From: JAJPXC01 sp964628905
GTDB lineage: Bacteria; Bacteroidota; Bacteroidia; Bacteroidales; Muribaculaceae
Assembly (NCBI GenBank): GCA_964628905.1
Contig: CAZVNS010000016.1
Location: 1 to 43,016 of the forward strand
DNA: 43,016 nt
Direction of reading: 5' to 3'
The translations under genes and the position numbers were made by a program. Positions 1-8,061 of this stretch are shown here, piece by piece (position 1 is the first letter of the stretch; the number at the start of each line of letters is the position of its first letter). A model generated the notes under the pieces. It ran no database searches. It had not been told where the DNA came from and saw only the letters and a list, made by a program, of their open reading frames with translations.

Positions 1-2
1 CG

Positions 3-425
3 TGTGAGTGTCATTTTTGGGTAACCCCGCCACGGAAGTTTGCTACTGCCCCCTTAATTCATCTCATGCTGTGCGGAAAAGACCTTATACAACATTGTGA
101 AATAGAGAATCACCTTCTATTTCCCCAGGTAGAGAAATTGGAGCGAGAATTGAAAAACAAGCGTGACGAGCAAATCAAAGAAGAAGCCTCCGCAAGTGAA
201 GCGGCCGAGAATATATTGACCGACCGGGAGAAGGAGGTATTGCGTTGGATTGCCCGGGGATTATCAACAAAGGAAATAGCTGATAAAATGTGCCTTTCCT
301 TTCACACAGTAAATTCCCACCGCAAAAGCATAGGCGAAAAACTGAATATACACTCAGTGGCCGGAATGGCAGTCTATGCCATCCTACACCACATAATTGA
401 CATCAACGAAATAGAAATCCCCTGA
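3..425 (+). CDS. 5'-incomplete hemerythrin/LuxR-type transcriptional regulator
   Basis: The frame is open to the left edge of the window; the first ATG inside is at 66 and gives 119 residues. Counting from that ATG, residues 1-25 contain the stretch HCEIENHLLFP, which resembles the last iron-ligand helix (HxxxE followed by LFP) of a hemerythrin/RIC-type domain. A charged linker follows. Residues about 51-106 form a LuxR (GerE) DNA-binding domain, with the LTxREKEVL start and the SxHTVNSHRKSI recognition helix. Bacteroidetes have regulators of this architecture, thought to sense oxygen, NO or redox state through a di-iron site. Residues encoded before 66 are proline-rich and do not look like hemerythrin, so the gene may be broken at a junction rather than merely cut by the window edge. 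The LuxR domain is clear; the sensor assignment is inferred. Confidence 0.65.
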   Translation, partial: CECHFWVTPPRKFATAPLIHLMLCGKDLIQHCEIENHLLFPQVEKLERELKNKRDEQIKEEASASEAAENILTDREKEVLRWIARGLSTKEIADKMCLSFHTVNSHRKSIGEKLNIHSVAGMAVYAILHHIIDINEIEIP

Positions 426-892
426 GAAGTTCCCTCATTCCGCCGATTGGCTCTGACATACAAATATATACGGCCTTACCTGTTGCAATTGTGGGTTGAG
501 TTGGGAAAACATGGGTATGACAAGAATGATGAAGTCATACCATACGTAATCTTCATTGATGCCTGCGACGCGGTTGGCACATACTCCGATGACATGGATT
601 CGACATGGATGACATGGATGTTATGTGACTGAGCGGTCATCCTCAACTATAGCCGCAGCCTCGGGCTGACGGCATACCATGTCCTTAAACCTTGAGTATA
701 TCGTACGAGTCTCCATATTGCGATATTTGGGCAGTTTATTCATAACGCGAAAATACCCAACCTGAGGTTTGCCGCCCTGATAGCACAAACCGTGACAAGG
801 TTAGCACACATTCACTTGCCGCCTAACCATGACAGTCCTCGGCACCTACCGCCAGGGTTTGATGCCGAAGCATGTCATAGTTCGTTAGGTTC
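426..892. other. Gene-poor stretch with possible coding relics
   Basis: I see no convincing gene here. A TTG-started plus-strand frame at 447-632 (61 codons) ends in a short repetitive stretch of GACATGGAT units at about 592-620 and has no recognisable domain. A minus-strand frame at 621-743 (40 codons from an ATG, stop-free back to about 798) has a protein-like composition with basic and aromatic residues, but no family I recognise. The stretch lies between a truncated regulator and a possibly frameshifted protease, so it looks like decaying accessory DNA. Confidence 0.4.
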
Positions 893-971
893 TTATAGCT
901 GAGTGAGCAGCCAGTTGGCCTCGCCGAGCTTCTTGATCAGGTCAATCATCGTCTGGTCGTTTATGTGATAC

Positions 972-1664
972 TTAGGCGCAAATCATCAAGATTATGCCCG
1001 GGATGTTGTTGAAGACATGCATGGCAATTCCCCAACCAAATCCTAAATTTACCCTAAGATATGCACACGAGCATCCAGCAAAAAATGGGATCAAGCATGT
1101 GACCAAAGCGTATGGCAAAACCACCCAACTCAAGCTACTGAAAGCGACCAGATGGGCAAGGCCAAAGGCTACCGATGTTATCCACATCGCAGGTATCTGC
1201 CATTTATTTTTCTTACGTTGCCAAAAATCCTCCTTTGTCGCAAAATAAATGCAGCAAAATACAATTATGGCGATAGTGCCGGAAATTATCCATAGTGTAG
1301 GAGTCGCAGTCATATTATGTGAGAATGCAGGGAAAAGGGCGATACATGCCAGACCTACTCCCATGGCAACTTTCCTAAACGAGAGTCCAAACCGAAATAA
1401 CAATTCCTCAAACACAGGCGCAACCAAAGCCGTCATCAATACTGCTCGTAACAGACCTCCTGAAGATAGCGCAACTGTGGGGTCTCCTCCGAAGTTAGTC
1501 AGTTCCATGGGATTGACTCCATACCTATCATAGAGTACGAGACATATCCCCATCAATATCATGGCGACTATTCGAGATATGAGCCAGAACAAAAATCCAT
1601 ATCCCACTATCCATTTCTTGGAATGAACCTTATAGTCAGCGTTTCGCGATAAAATAAATCTCAT
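972..1664 (-). CDS. CPBP family intramembrane glutamic endopeptidase
   Basis: This is a polytopic membrane protein of 230 residues with the motifs of the CPBP/Abi (CAAX protease, bacteriocin-processing) family. They are EELLFR at 86-91 (motif 1, paired glutamates and arginine), FGLAH at 167-171 (motif 2) and HVFNN at 216-220 (motif 3). The motifs lie in hydrophobic helices, so the active site is within the membrane. Members cleave prenylated or signal-like peptides, or act in bacteriocin self-immunity; the substrate here is unknown. The annotated stop comes directly after the last helix. In another minus-strand frame a stop-free stretch continues to 893 and encodes a plausible helical tail ending in EANWLLTQL, so the gene may carry a one-base shift near 975. 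It is flanked by gene-poor DNA with no bacteriocin gene nearby. Confidence 0.85.
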   Translation of the reverse strand: MRFILSRNADYKVHSKKWIVGYGFLFWLISRIVAMILMGICLVLYDRYGVNPMELTNFGGDPTVALSSGGLLRAVLMTALVAPVFEELLFRFGLSFRKVAMGVGLACIALFPAFSHNMTATPTLWIISGTIAIIVFCCIYFATKEDFWQRKKNKWQIPAMWITSVAFGLAHLVAFSSLSWVVLPYALVTCLIPFFAGCSCAYLRVNLGFGWGIAMHVFNNIPGIILMICA

Positions 1665-1707
1665 TTTCGTTATCTGATAATTATTGACAAGGCAGTCAAA
1701 GAGATGC

Positions 1708-1839
1708 CTATAACGATATTGTCTCAGGCAATAGTCCTTTTCGGCCTCTCATTTTCACGTTTCTTCGATACCGCAGGGCACTTAGGCCTATGGATATGTT
1801 GCATAATCCTATGATTATTAGGGCTGCAGTTTTCATCAT
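1708..1839 (-). CDS. Possible 43-residue single-pass membrane peptide
   Basis: A short minus-strand frame starts with two consecutive ATG codons (1839 and 1836). Residues about 3-23 are strongly hydrophobic (KTAALIIIGLCNISIGLSA), and an arginine/lysine-rich tail follows. The layout matches a small inner-membrane peptide with a cytoplasmic basic tail, but I recognise no family. The frame lies between the downstream CPBP gene and the upstream membrane-protein gene, all on the same strand. It could equally be a chance frame. Confidence 0.3.
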   Translation of the reverse strand: MMKTAALIIIGLCNISIGLSALRYRRNVKMRGRKGLLPETISL

Positions 1840-1869
1840 AGTCTATCTTTAGAGTGATGTGGCCGGTGG

Positions 1870-2343
1870 TTAGTGCCGGTTGCGGTGGTTGTGCTGGTCG
1901 ATCTGATGCAGGACGACGCGCTCGGTGGAGGGGACGAATGTGGAGCGGCAGTTGCGCCAGAACTGCGGCTTGGCCTCGCGCTTGACCCGGCGGTAGGTGC
2001 CCCGGGGATACCCTAAGTCGCGGAGCACCACTTTAGCCAGCAGTCGGCCGCAGGGTGCCTCCATAAATATGCGGAACGTGTCGGGGTGGAGGCAGTCGCG
2101 GTTTTTCTCCATCAGTATTGCGTATTTGCGTTTTTTGTCGGGCCAAGAGCGCAGTATCGACATGGCCCCGTAGAGGCAGAAATAAGCCACCATGGCCTGC
2201 AGGGCTATGAGCCACCAGCGCGCGCCCCACAGGCACGTAGGAATGACAGCCACGCCTACCGTCGCCATTATCAGCAGGTAGACGTAGCTGTTAAGGTATA
2301 GCCTGCGCCGGAGAGTGTCGATACCTGTCGGGGCTTTAGTCAT
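1870..2343 (-). CDS. Hypothetical membrane protein paired with a PH-like protein
   Basis: The product is 157 residues with two predicted transmembrane segments at about 18-38 and 43-64, flanked by basic residues. A long, arginine-rich, probably cytoplasmic C-terminal region ends with several histidines (HQIDQHNHRNRH). I do not recognise the family. Its ATG (2343-2341) follows directly on the TAA of the upstream PH-like gene (2346-2344), so the two are almost certainly co-transcribed and perhaps translationally coupled. The arrangement suggests the two proteins act together at the membrane, but no function can be assigned. Confidence 0.6.
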   Translation of the reverse strand: MTKAPTGIDTLRRRLYLNSYVYLLIMATVGVAVIPTCLWGARWWLIALQAMVAYFCLYGAMSILRSWPDKKRKYAILMEKNRDCLHPDTFRIFMEAPCGRLLAKVVLRDLGYPRGTYRRVKREAKPQFWRNCRSTFVPSTERVVLHQIDQHNHRNRH

Positions 2344-2778
2344 TTAGTGCTGAGCGTGAGAGATAGCGTTGTAGAATGCGTCAACAATCTTGATGCCGGT
2401 CTCCTCGCCGAAGGGCAGCAGGATGCGGGTGGTCTGGGTGAAGCCCTCATAGTAGAAGTGAACTGAGTCGCAGAAGAGGCAGCAGGCCTTTTCCTTCTCG
2501 TAGCCGACTTCCTTCACTGACGAGGGGAGTACATACTTGACGTTGCGGTTCACCTCGAAGCACCAGCATGCGGTCACGGTAGCCACCTCGATGACGCGGC
2601 GGTCGGTGATCACGAGCCAGCCATGGCGCTTGGTACCGAAAATCAGGGCCAACAGGCGCCAGATGCGACCGATGAGCTTGGCGATGGGGTTGTGGGATGT
2701 AGCCCAAAGTTCGGCTTCGAGCTCAAATATTAATTGTTCACCTTCTTGCAGCTGGATGCCGCATTTCAGATTTGCCAT
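2344..2778 (-). CDS. PH-like domain protein of unknown function
   Basis: This 144-residue protein has no signal peptide. Its centre, around residues 50-62, has the turn and strand signature of bacterial PH-like (YdbS/bPH) domains: GWLVITDRRVIEV. An N-terminal hydrophobic or amphipathic segment (about 31-48) precedes it, and two cysteine-containing stretches follow (EKEKACCLFCDS). Bacterial PH-like proteins usually sit at the membrane, but this one has no defined role. It is the first gene of a two-gene unit with the membrane protein at 1870-2343. A promoter with a good -7 and -33 match lies about 80 bases upstream. The PH assignment rests on a short motif and should be checked by structure prediction. 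Confidence 0.6.
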   Translation of the reverse strand: MANLKCGIQLQEGEQLIFELEAELWATSHNPIAKLIGRIWRLLALIFGTKRHGWLVITDRRVIEVATVTACWCFEVNRNVKYVLPSSVKEVGYEKEKACCLFCDSVHFYYEGFTQTTRILLPFGEETGIKIVDAFYNAISHAQH

Positions 2779-2854
2779 AATAGTTTGATTGGTTTATAGG
2801 TTAAAAAATGTGAATGAATACGGTGTTGTTACAATCACTCACACGTTTACGCCA

Positions 2855-2886
2855 CAAATATATAGCTCCTTCGTCATCTGTGCAAA
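2855..2886 (-). promoter_or_regulatory. Promoter of the PH-like/membrane-protein unit
   Basis: On the minus strand TTTG (2886-2883) is followed after 20 bases by TATATTTG (2862-2855), a full match to the Bacteroidetes -33/-7 pattern. The predicted transcript leader is about 70 bases. Confidence 0.6.
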
Positions 2887-2948
2887 TGTTTGTCCCGAGA
2901 TTTTGTTGCTTTTATATGCGAGGTTACACATTATTAAATAAAATTGCG

Positions 2949-2956
2949 TAATTTTG
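2949..2956 (+). promoter_or_regulatory. Candidate -7 element upstream of topA
   Basis: TAATTTTG fits the Bacteroidetes -7 consensus TAnnTTTG. No good -33 TTTG is seen 19-21 bases upstream, so the promoter is weak or differently recognised. Transcription from here would run through the whole inverted-repeat element at 2981-3265 before reaching topA at 3278. Confidence 0.4.
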
Positions 2957-2980
2957 CCGCCGTATTTTTATCAGAACACC

Positions 2981-3265
2981 TTAGACCCCATTTCATGAAA
3001 TTTTTATGGCTTAGGGGTCGTGCAAAAGGTAACTTTATGTCAGTTATAAGGTTATCAGAGTTCATTAACAAGAATTATTAACAACTAAATAATACCACCA
3101 TATCTTGTAAAAAATTGTTTTAAAGTTAGTGGAAGCCTGGTTTTGGCCGGTGCTTTTCGCCAAGTCTCATCAGACGCCTAGCTCGCTAAGCTCCCTCTTC
3201 AACTTGCGAAAATCCCTCGACCAAAACTACCCCTAAGCCCTAAAAATTTCATGATATGGGTCTAA
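2981..3265. repeat. Nested inverted-repeat element before topA
   Basis: The outer arms are 2981-3018 and 3229-3265. Read as reverse complements they agree at nearly all positions: both begin TTAGACCC, contain CATGAAATTTTTA, and end GGCTTAGGGGT. A second, less perfect pair lies inside: 3140-3164 against 3203-3227, sharing GTTTTGG and TTTTCGC blocks. The 10-bp palindrome TTTCATGAAA is at 2991-3000. The element ends 12 bases before the topA start codon, so it forms the leader or promoter of topA. It could be a MITE-like insertion, a large RNA hairpin in the leader, or a cruciform-forming regulatory site. It contains no coding frame that I recognise. Confidence 0.8.
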
Positions 3266-3277
3266 AACTTAATCGCG

Positions 3278-5611
3278 ATGCTGAAGAACCTTGTGATAGT
3301 AGAGTCGCCTGCAAAGGCTAAAACAATAGAGAAATTCTTGGGTAAGGACTATAAAGTGATGTCGAGCTACGGCCACATCCGCGACCTGCGCAAGAAGGAT
3401 TTCAGCATCGATATGGATGCCGACCTCTCACCCATCTACGAAATCCCCGACGATAAGAAAGAACTCGTACAGTCGCTCAAGAAGGCCGCAAAGGAGGCGC
3501 AGACCGTGTGGCTCGCATCCGATGAGGATCGCGAGGGTGAGGCCATTGCATGGCACCTGTCGGAGGTGCTCGGGCTGGACCCCGAGACCACCAAGCGTAT
3601 CGTGTTTCACGAAATCACCAAGGACGCCATACTCCACGCCATCGCCAACCCCCGCGTGATCGACCTCGACCGCGTTGACGCCCAGCAGGCACGCCGCGTG
3701 CTCGACCGTATAGTGGGCTTTGAGCTGTCGCCGGTGCTCTGGCGCAAGATCAAGCCACAGCTCTCGGCCGGACGCGTGCAGTCGGTGGCAGTGCGCCTGA
3801 TCGTAGAGCGCGAGAACGAGATCAAGAACTTCGTAGCCGAGCCATACTTCCGCGTGACAGCCCGTTTCAATACAGCCGACGGCTCCACCGTCAAAGCCGA
3901 ATACCCTCATCGCCTCGACGACAAGGACCAGGCGCGGAAGTTGCTCGACAAGTGCAACGGCACCACATTCTCAGTGGCCGACATCAGCGTCAAGCCTCTG
4001 AAGAAATCGCCCGCACCCCCATTCACCACCTCAACGCTCCAGCAGGAGGCCGCGCGCAAGCTCGGTTTCACCGTGAGCCAGACCATGATGGTGGCACAGC
4101 GTCTATACGAGGCCGGACACATCACTTATATGCGTACCGACTCCGTCAACCTCTCATCGATGGCCATGGGCGCTATCGCCAAACAGATTAAGTCGACTGT
4201 GGGCGAGCGCTATCTGCAGCCCCGCAACTTCCACACACACTCCAAAGGCGCGCAGGAGGCCCACGAGGCTATCCGCCCAACACATATCGACCAACTCTCA
4301 ATCGGAGGCAACACTCAGGAGAACCGCCTCTACCAGCTGATCTGGAAGCGCGCCGTGGCTTCGCAGATGGCCGATGCCGAGATTGAGAAGACCACCGTAG
4401 AAATCGCTCCCGCATCGCAGCCCGACGACCGCTTCGTGGCCAGCGGCGAGGTAATCAAGTTCGACGGTTTCCTTTCGGTATACATCGAGAGCCGTGACGA
4501 CGACGAGCCAATCGCCCTCGACGGCTCGATACTCCCCCCGCTCACACTCAACCAGCCCCTGACAGCCGACGATATCGTAGCTACCGAGCGCTTCACACAG
4601 GCGCCCCCCCGCTACACCGAGGCATCGCTGGTGAAGAAGATGGAGGACCTTGGCATAGGCCGACCTTCGACCTACGCCCCCACAATCTCCACCATCCAAC
4701 AGCGCGAATATGTCGAAAAGGGTGAGCGCCCCGGCACAACACGCGACTTCGTAACCCTCACACTCAAGAATGGCAAGATCTCCGAGGCAACACATACCGA
4801 AAATACCAGCGCCGAGAAGGGCAAGCTCATCCCCACCGATATCGGCATGATTGTCAACGACTTCCTAATCAAATATTTCCCCGAAATCCTCGACTACAAC
4901 TTCACCGCCAAGGTCGAGGAGCGCTTCGACGACATCGCCGAAGGTAAGCTCAAATGGGGCAACGAAATCAAGCACTTCTACTCAGTGTTCCACCCCGGCG
5001 TGGACAAGGCCATGAACATGCGCCTGGCGCATAAGGTGGGTGAACGACTGCTCGGCACCGACCCCAAGACCGGCAAACCCGTATCAGTTAAGATCGGTCG
5101 CTTCGGCCCGTTGGTGCAGATTGGCGAGGGTGACGGCGACGGGAAGCCTATGTTCGCCTCGCTCCAGAAGGGGCAGTCGATTCAGGAGATTACCCTCGAA
5201 GAAGCCCTCAAGCTCTTCGAATTCCCCCGTAACTTGGGTGAATTTGAAGGCTCAGACGTGACCGTGGCCATAGGCCGCTTCGGCCCTTACGTGAAGCACC
5301 AGGGTAAATTCGTGTCGATACCCAAGAGCATCGCCCCCGCCGCCATCACACTTCAGGAGGCCGAGCAGCTCATCCTCGACAAGCGCAACGCCGAGGCCAA
5401 GAAAGTGGTAAAAACCTTCGACGACGAGCCTAACCTGCAGATACTCAACGGTCGATATGGCGTGTATATCGCTTACAACGGCTCCAACTACAAGATACCT
5501 CGCACCGTGGCCGACCCCGCCGCTCTGACCCTCGACGAGTGCCGCGAGATCATCGCCGCCCAGGATGCCGCGCCCAAGAAACCCCGCCGTACCACCTCAC
5601 GCAAAAAATAA
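3278..5611 (+). CDS. topA: DNA topoisomerase I
   Basis: Type IA topoisomerase that relaxes negative supercoils through a 5'-phosphotyrosine intermediate. The 777-residue protein opens with a Toprim domain (NLVIVESPAKAKTIEKFLG, Glu9; acidic SDEDREGE at 81-88). The central topoisomerase domain has the catalytic tyrosine in YMRTDS (Tyr284). The C-terminus lacks the CxxC zinc ribbons of enterobacterial TopA. It has instead at least three short repeats built around GRFGP/GRYGV (about 600-760) and a lysine/arginine-rich tail, as is usual in Bacteroidetes. The RluA-family gene starts 6 bases after its stop. A large inverted repeat ends 12 bases before its start, suggesting unusual expression control. 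Confidence 0.97.
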   Translation: MLKNLVIVESPAKAKTIEKFLGKDYKVMSSYGHIRDLRKKDFSIDMDADLSPIYEIPDDKKELVQSLKKAAKEAQTVWLASDEDREGEAIAWHLSEVLGLDPETTKRIVFHEITKDAILHAIANPRVIDLDRVDAQQARRVLDRIVGFELSPVLWRKIKPQLSAGRVQSVAVRLIVERENEIKNFVAEPYFRVTARFNTADGSTVKAEYPHRLDDKDQARKLLDKCNGTTFSVADISVKPLKKSPAPPFTTSTLQQEAARKLGFTVSQTMMVAQRLYEAGHITYMRTDSVNLSSMAMGAIAKQIKSTVGERYLQPRNFHTHSKGAQEAHEAIRPTHIDQLSIGGNTQENRLYQLIWKRAVASQMADAEIEKTTVEIAPASQPDDRFVASGEVIKFDGFLSVYIESRDDDEPIALDGSILPPLTLNQPLTADDIVATERFTQAPPRYTEASLVKKMEDLGIGRPSTYAPTISTIQQREYVEKGERPGTTRDFVTLTLKNGKISEATHTENTSAEKGKLIPTDIGMIVNDFLIKYFPEILDYNFTAKVEERFDDIAEGKLKWGNEIKHFYSVFHPGVDKAMNMRLAHKVGERLLGTDPKTGKPVSVKIGRFGPLVQIGEGDGDGKPMFASLQKGQSIQEITLEEALKLFEFPRNLGEFEGSDVTVAIGRFGPYVKHQGKFVSIPKSIAPAAITLQEAEQLILDKRNAEAKKVVKTFDDEPNLQILNGRYGVYIAYNGSNYKIPRTVADPAALTLDECREIIAAQDAAPKKPRRTTSRKK

Positions 5612-5617
5612 GACTCC

Positions 5618-6520
5618 ATGGCAGCACCTGAGCGCACCAAATTTCGCCCCGACCATATCGTCGACTTCACCGTCGACGCTGACACGACCCTGCTCCCCTT
5701 CCTGATCGAACACATCGCCGACCGCAAACGCACCGCCATCAAGGATATGCTCAAACATGGGCAGGTGGCCGTCAACGGAACCCCGTTGACACTTAACTCC
5801 ACAGAGTTGCACCCAGGCGACACCGTGAGTGTAAACTACACACGCGAATTCCAGGTGCTCCGCCACCCCCGCGTGAAGCTCGTGTACGAGGACGACCATA
5901 TCATCGTGATCAACAAAGGTTATGGACTGCTGTCGGTGGGCACCGAGCGCGTCAAAGCCGACTCCGCCTACTCCATAGTCAAGGACTACCTCAAGCGCAA
6001 GAACCCCCGCAACAAGGTATTCATCGTGCACCGCCTCGACCAGCACACCTCCGGTCTGATGGTGCTCGCCAAGTCAGTCCAGGCCAAGGAGGCGCTTCAG
6101 CACAACTGGAACAACATGGTACTGTCGCGCAAATACCTCGCCGTGGTTGAGGGGAAGATGGAGCCCGCCGAGGGTGAGGTGCGCAGCTACCTTGCCGAGA
6201 ACTCACAGCTCGAGGTCTATTCCACACCCGACCCCAAGGCCGGCAAACTCGCCGTCACCCGCTACCGCACACTGCGCCAGCGCAACGGCTACACACTGCT
6301 TGAGGTTGAACTCGACACCGGCCGCAAAAACCAGATACGCGTGCACATGCACGACCTGGGCCACCCCATCGCCGGCGACAAGAAGTATGGTGCCAAGTCG
6401 TCGCCCATCCACCGCATGGCCCTGCACGCCCAGACCCTGCGCTTCGTCCATCCCATCGAGCGCACCGACATGAACTTCGCCACCCCCATCCCCGCCCCCT
6501 TCGCCCGCCTGGTCAAATAG
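5618..6520 (+). CDS. RluA family pseudouridine synthase
   Basis: Converts uridine to pseudouridine in rRNA or tRNA. The 300-residue protein has an N-terminal S4 RNA-binding domain (about 25-80, with LPFLIEHIADRKRTAIKDML). The RluA catalytic domain follows, with the HRLDQHTSG motif at 138-146 and Asp141 as the catalytic residue, and with RKNQIRVHM and GHPIAGDKKYG further on. The length and S4 domain fit the RluC/RluD-like branch. The exact target position cannot be told from sequence. It lies 6 bases after topA and is probably co-transcribed with it. The next gene has its own promoter after a 166-base gap. Confidence 0.92.
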   Translation: MAAPERTKFRPDHIVDFTVDADTTLLPFLIEHIADRKRTAIKDMLKHGQVAVNGTPLTLNSTELHPGDTVSVNYTREFQVLRHPRVKLVYEDDHIIVINKGYGLLSVGTERVKADSAYSIVKDYLKRKNPRNKVFIVHRLDQHTSGLMVLAKSVQAKEALQHNWNNMVLSRKYLAVVEGKMEPAEGEVRSYLAENSQLEVYSTPDPKAGKLAVTRYRTLRQRNGYTLLEVELDTGRKNQIRVHMHDLGHPIAGDKKYGAKSSPIHRMALHAQTLRFVHPIERTDMNFATPIPAPFARLVK

Positions 6521-6616
6521 ACCCCCGGCCCTGCTGCCCCCCTTCTGCCTTGCGCCACTGTGATCGGCTGTTTCGCCGCCGTGAAAGGCTTCAATCGTTA
6601 ATCAGATGTTAAAATG

Positions 6617-6646
6617 TTGCATTATTAGAGAATTTAACTAATTTTG
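6617..6646 (+). promoter_or_regulatory. Promoter of the 2-oxoacid:ferredoxin oxidoreductase operon
   Basis: TTG at 6617-6619, then 19 bases, then TAATTTTG at 6639-6646. This is a full Bacteroidetes -33/-7 match. The predicted leader is about 35 bases, to the ferredoxin-subunit ATG at 6687. Confidence 0.75.
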
Positions 6647-6686
6647 CAACTAACATTTATTCATCACCCTTAACAATACATCTGAT

Positions 6687-6917
6687 ATGGCCAAAGTGTT
6701 AGGAGCAGTAGTCATCAACGAAGAGCGCTGCAAAGGTTGCGACCTGTGTGCCGTGGCCTGTCCCACCAACGTGCTTGCCCTTCAGCCTAAGGAGGTCAAC
6801 GACCGCGGTTATCATTTTGCTTACACCGTTCAGCCCGAAAAGTGCATCGGCTGTGCGTCATGCGCAGCCGTCTGCCCCGACGGCTGCATCACTGTGTACC
6901 GCGTGGTAGAGAAATAA
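6687..6917 (+). CDS. Ferredoxin-type subunit of 2-oxoacid:ferredoxin oxidoreductase
   Basis: A 76-residue protein with two [4Fe-4S] cluster motifs, CKGCDLCAVACP (about 14-25) and CIGCASCAAVCP (about 53-64), each CxxCxxCxxxCP. It is the delta subunit of the four-subunit 2-oxoacid:ferredoxin oxidoreductases (KorD/VorD type) and carries electrons from the thiamine-dependent active site to free ferredoxin. It is the first gene of the operon and is followed after 41 bases by the alpha subunit. It acts in the cytoplasm in anaerobic oxidation (or reductive synthesis) of 2-oxoacids. Whether the enzyme prefers 2-oxoglutarate or branched-chain oxoacids cannot be read from this subunit. Confidence 0.9.
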   Translation: MAKVLGAVVINEERCKGCDLCAVACPTNVLALQPKEVNDRGYHFAYTVQPEKCIGCASCAAVCPDGCITVYRVVEK

Positions 6918-6958
6918 TCATCACAACCAAGTAACTAATCCACCCCAACTATACAATC

Positions 6959-8056
6959 ATGGAACAGGACATACGCCTGATGAAGGGCAACGAGGCCATC
7001 GCCCACGCCGCCATCCGCTACGGCTGCGACGGCTACTTCGGTTACCCCATCACACCCCAATCCGAGGTCCTCGAAACCCTCGAGGCCGAGATGCCCTGGG
7101 ATACCACCGGCATGGTGGTGCTCCAGGCCGAGAGTGAAGTAGCATCCATCAATATGGTCTATGGCGGCGCCGCCACCGGCAAGGCCGTAATGACCTCTTC
7201 GTCAAGCCCAGGCATCTCGCTGATGCAGGAGGGCATATCGTATATAGCCGCATCCGAGCTCCCCGCACTTATCGTCAATGTGATGCGCGGCGGCCCCGGT
7301 CTGGGCACCATCCACCCCTCGCAGGCCGACTACTTCCAGGCCACCAAGGGTGGTGGCCACGGCGACTACCACCTGATAGTGCTCGCGCCGTCGTCGGTGC
7401 AGGAGATGGCCGACTTCGTAGGCTTGGGATTTGACCTCGCCTTCAAATACCGCACCCCGGCCATGATACTTGCCGATGGTGTCGTAGGCCAGATGATGGA
7501 GAAGGTGGTGCTCCCCGAGCCCCGTCCCCGCCGCACCGAGGAGCAGATAGCAGCCCAGTGCCCCTGGGCCGCAACCGGCCACTCAGCATGCCGCAAGCCC
7601 AATGTGATAACATCGCTCGAGCTTGACTCATACGTGATGGAGAAGAACAACGAACGCTTCCAGCAGACATATCGCCTTATCGAGCAGAACGAGCAGCGTT
7701 GGCAAGAGTATTACACCGACGATGCCGAATACCTGATCGTGGCCTTCGGCTCGGTGGCCCGCATCTGCCTCAAAGCCATCGAGGAAGCCCGCAAGCAGGG
7801 TGTGAAGATCGGCCTGCTGCGCCCCATCACCCTGTGGCCCTTCCCCGTAGAGGCCGTCAAGAAAGCCACAGAGCGCATGAAGGGCGTGCTGGTGGTTGAA
7901 CTCAACGCCGGCCAGATGATTGAGGACGTAAAGCTCTCAGCCATGCGCCACGACCTGCCAATCACCCACTTCGGACGCCTCGGAGGCATCGTGCCCAACC
8001 CCGGCGAAATCCTCAGCGCACTCAATCGCAATTTCGGTATCAATCTTAAAGCCTGA
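6959..8056 (+). CDS. vorB: 2-oxoacid:ferredoxin oxidoreductase alpha subunit (VorB/KorA type)
   Basis: Alpha subunit of 365 residues. It carries the pyrimidine-binding half of the thiamine-diphosphate site and a transketolase C-terminal-like domain. Family marks include YPITPQSEVLETLE near residue 25, the AESEVASINMVYGGAATG block, SSSSPGISLMQEG, and the C-terminal GRLGGIVPNPGEIL. It catalyses oxidative decarboxylation of a 2-oxoacid to the acyl-CoA together with the beta, gamma and delta subunits. Bacteroidetes members are often named as 3-methyl-2-oxobutanoate (2-ketoisovalerate) enzymes, but 2-oxoglutarate is also possible. The beta subunit starts 5 bases after its stop. Confidence 0.9.
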   Translation: MEQDIRLMKGNEAIAHAAIRYGCDGYFGYPITPQSEVLETLEAEMPWDTTGMVVLQAESEVASINMVYGGAATGKAVMTSSSSPGISLMQEGISYIAASELPALIVNVMRGGPGLGTIHPSQADYFQATKGGGHGDYHLIVLAPSSVQEMADFVGLGFDLAFKYRTPAMILADGVVGQMMEKVVLPEPRPRRTEEQIAAQCPWAATGHSACRKPNVITSLELDSYVMEKNNERFQQTYRLIEQNEQRWQEYYTDDAEYLIVAFGSVARICLKAIEEARKQGVKIGLLRPITLWPFPVEAVKKATERMKGVLVVELNAGQMIEDVKLSAMRHDLPITHFGRLGGIVPNPGEILSALNRNFGINLKA

Positions 8057-8061
8057 ACGAC

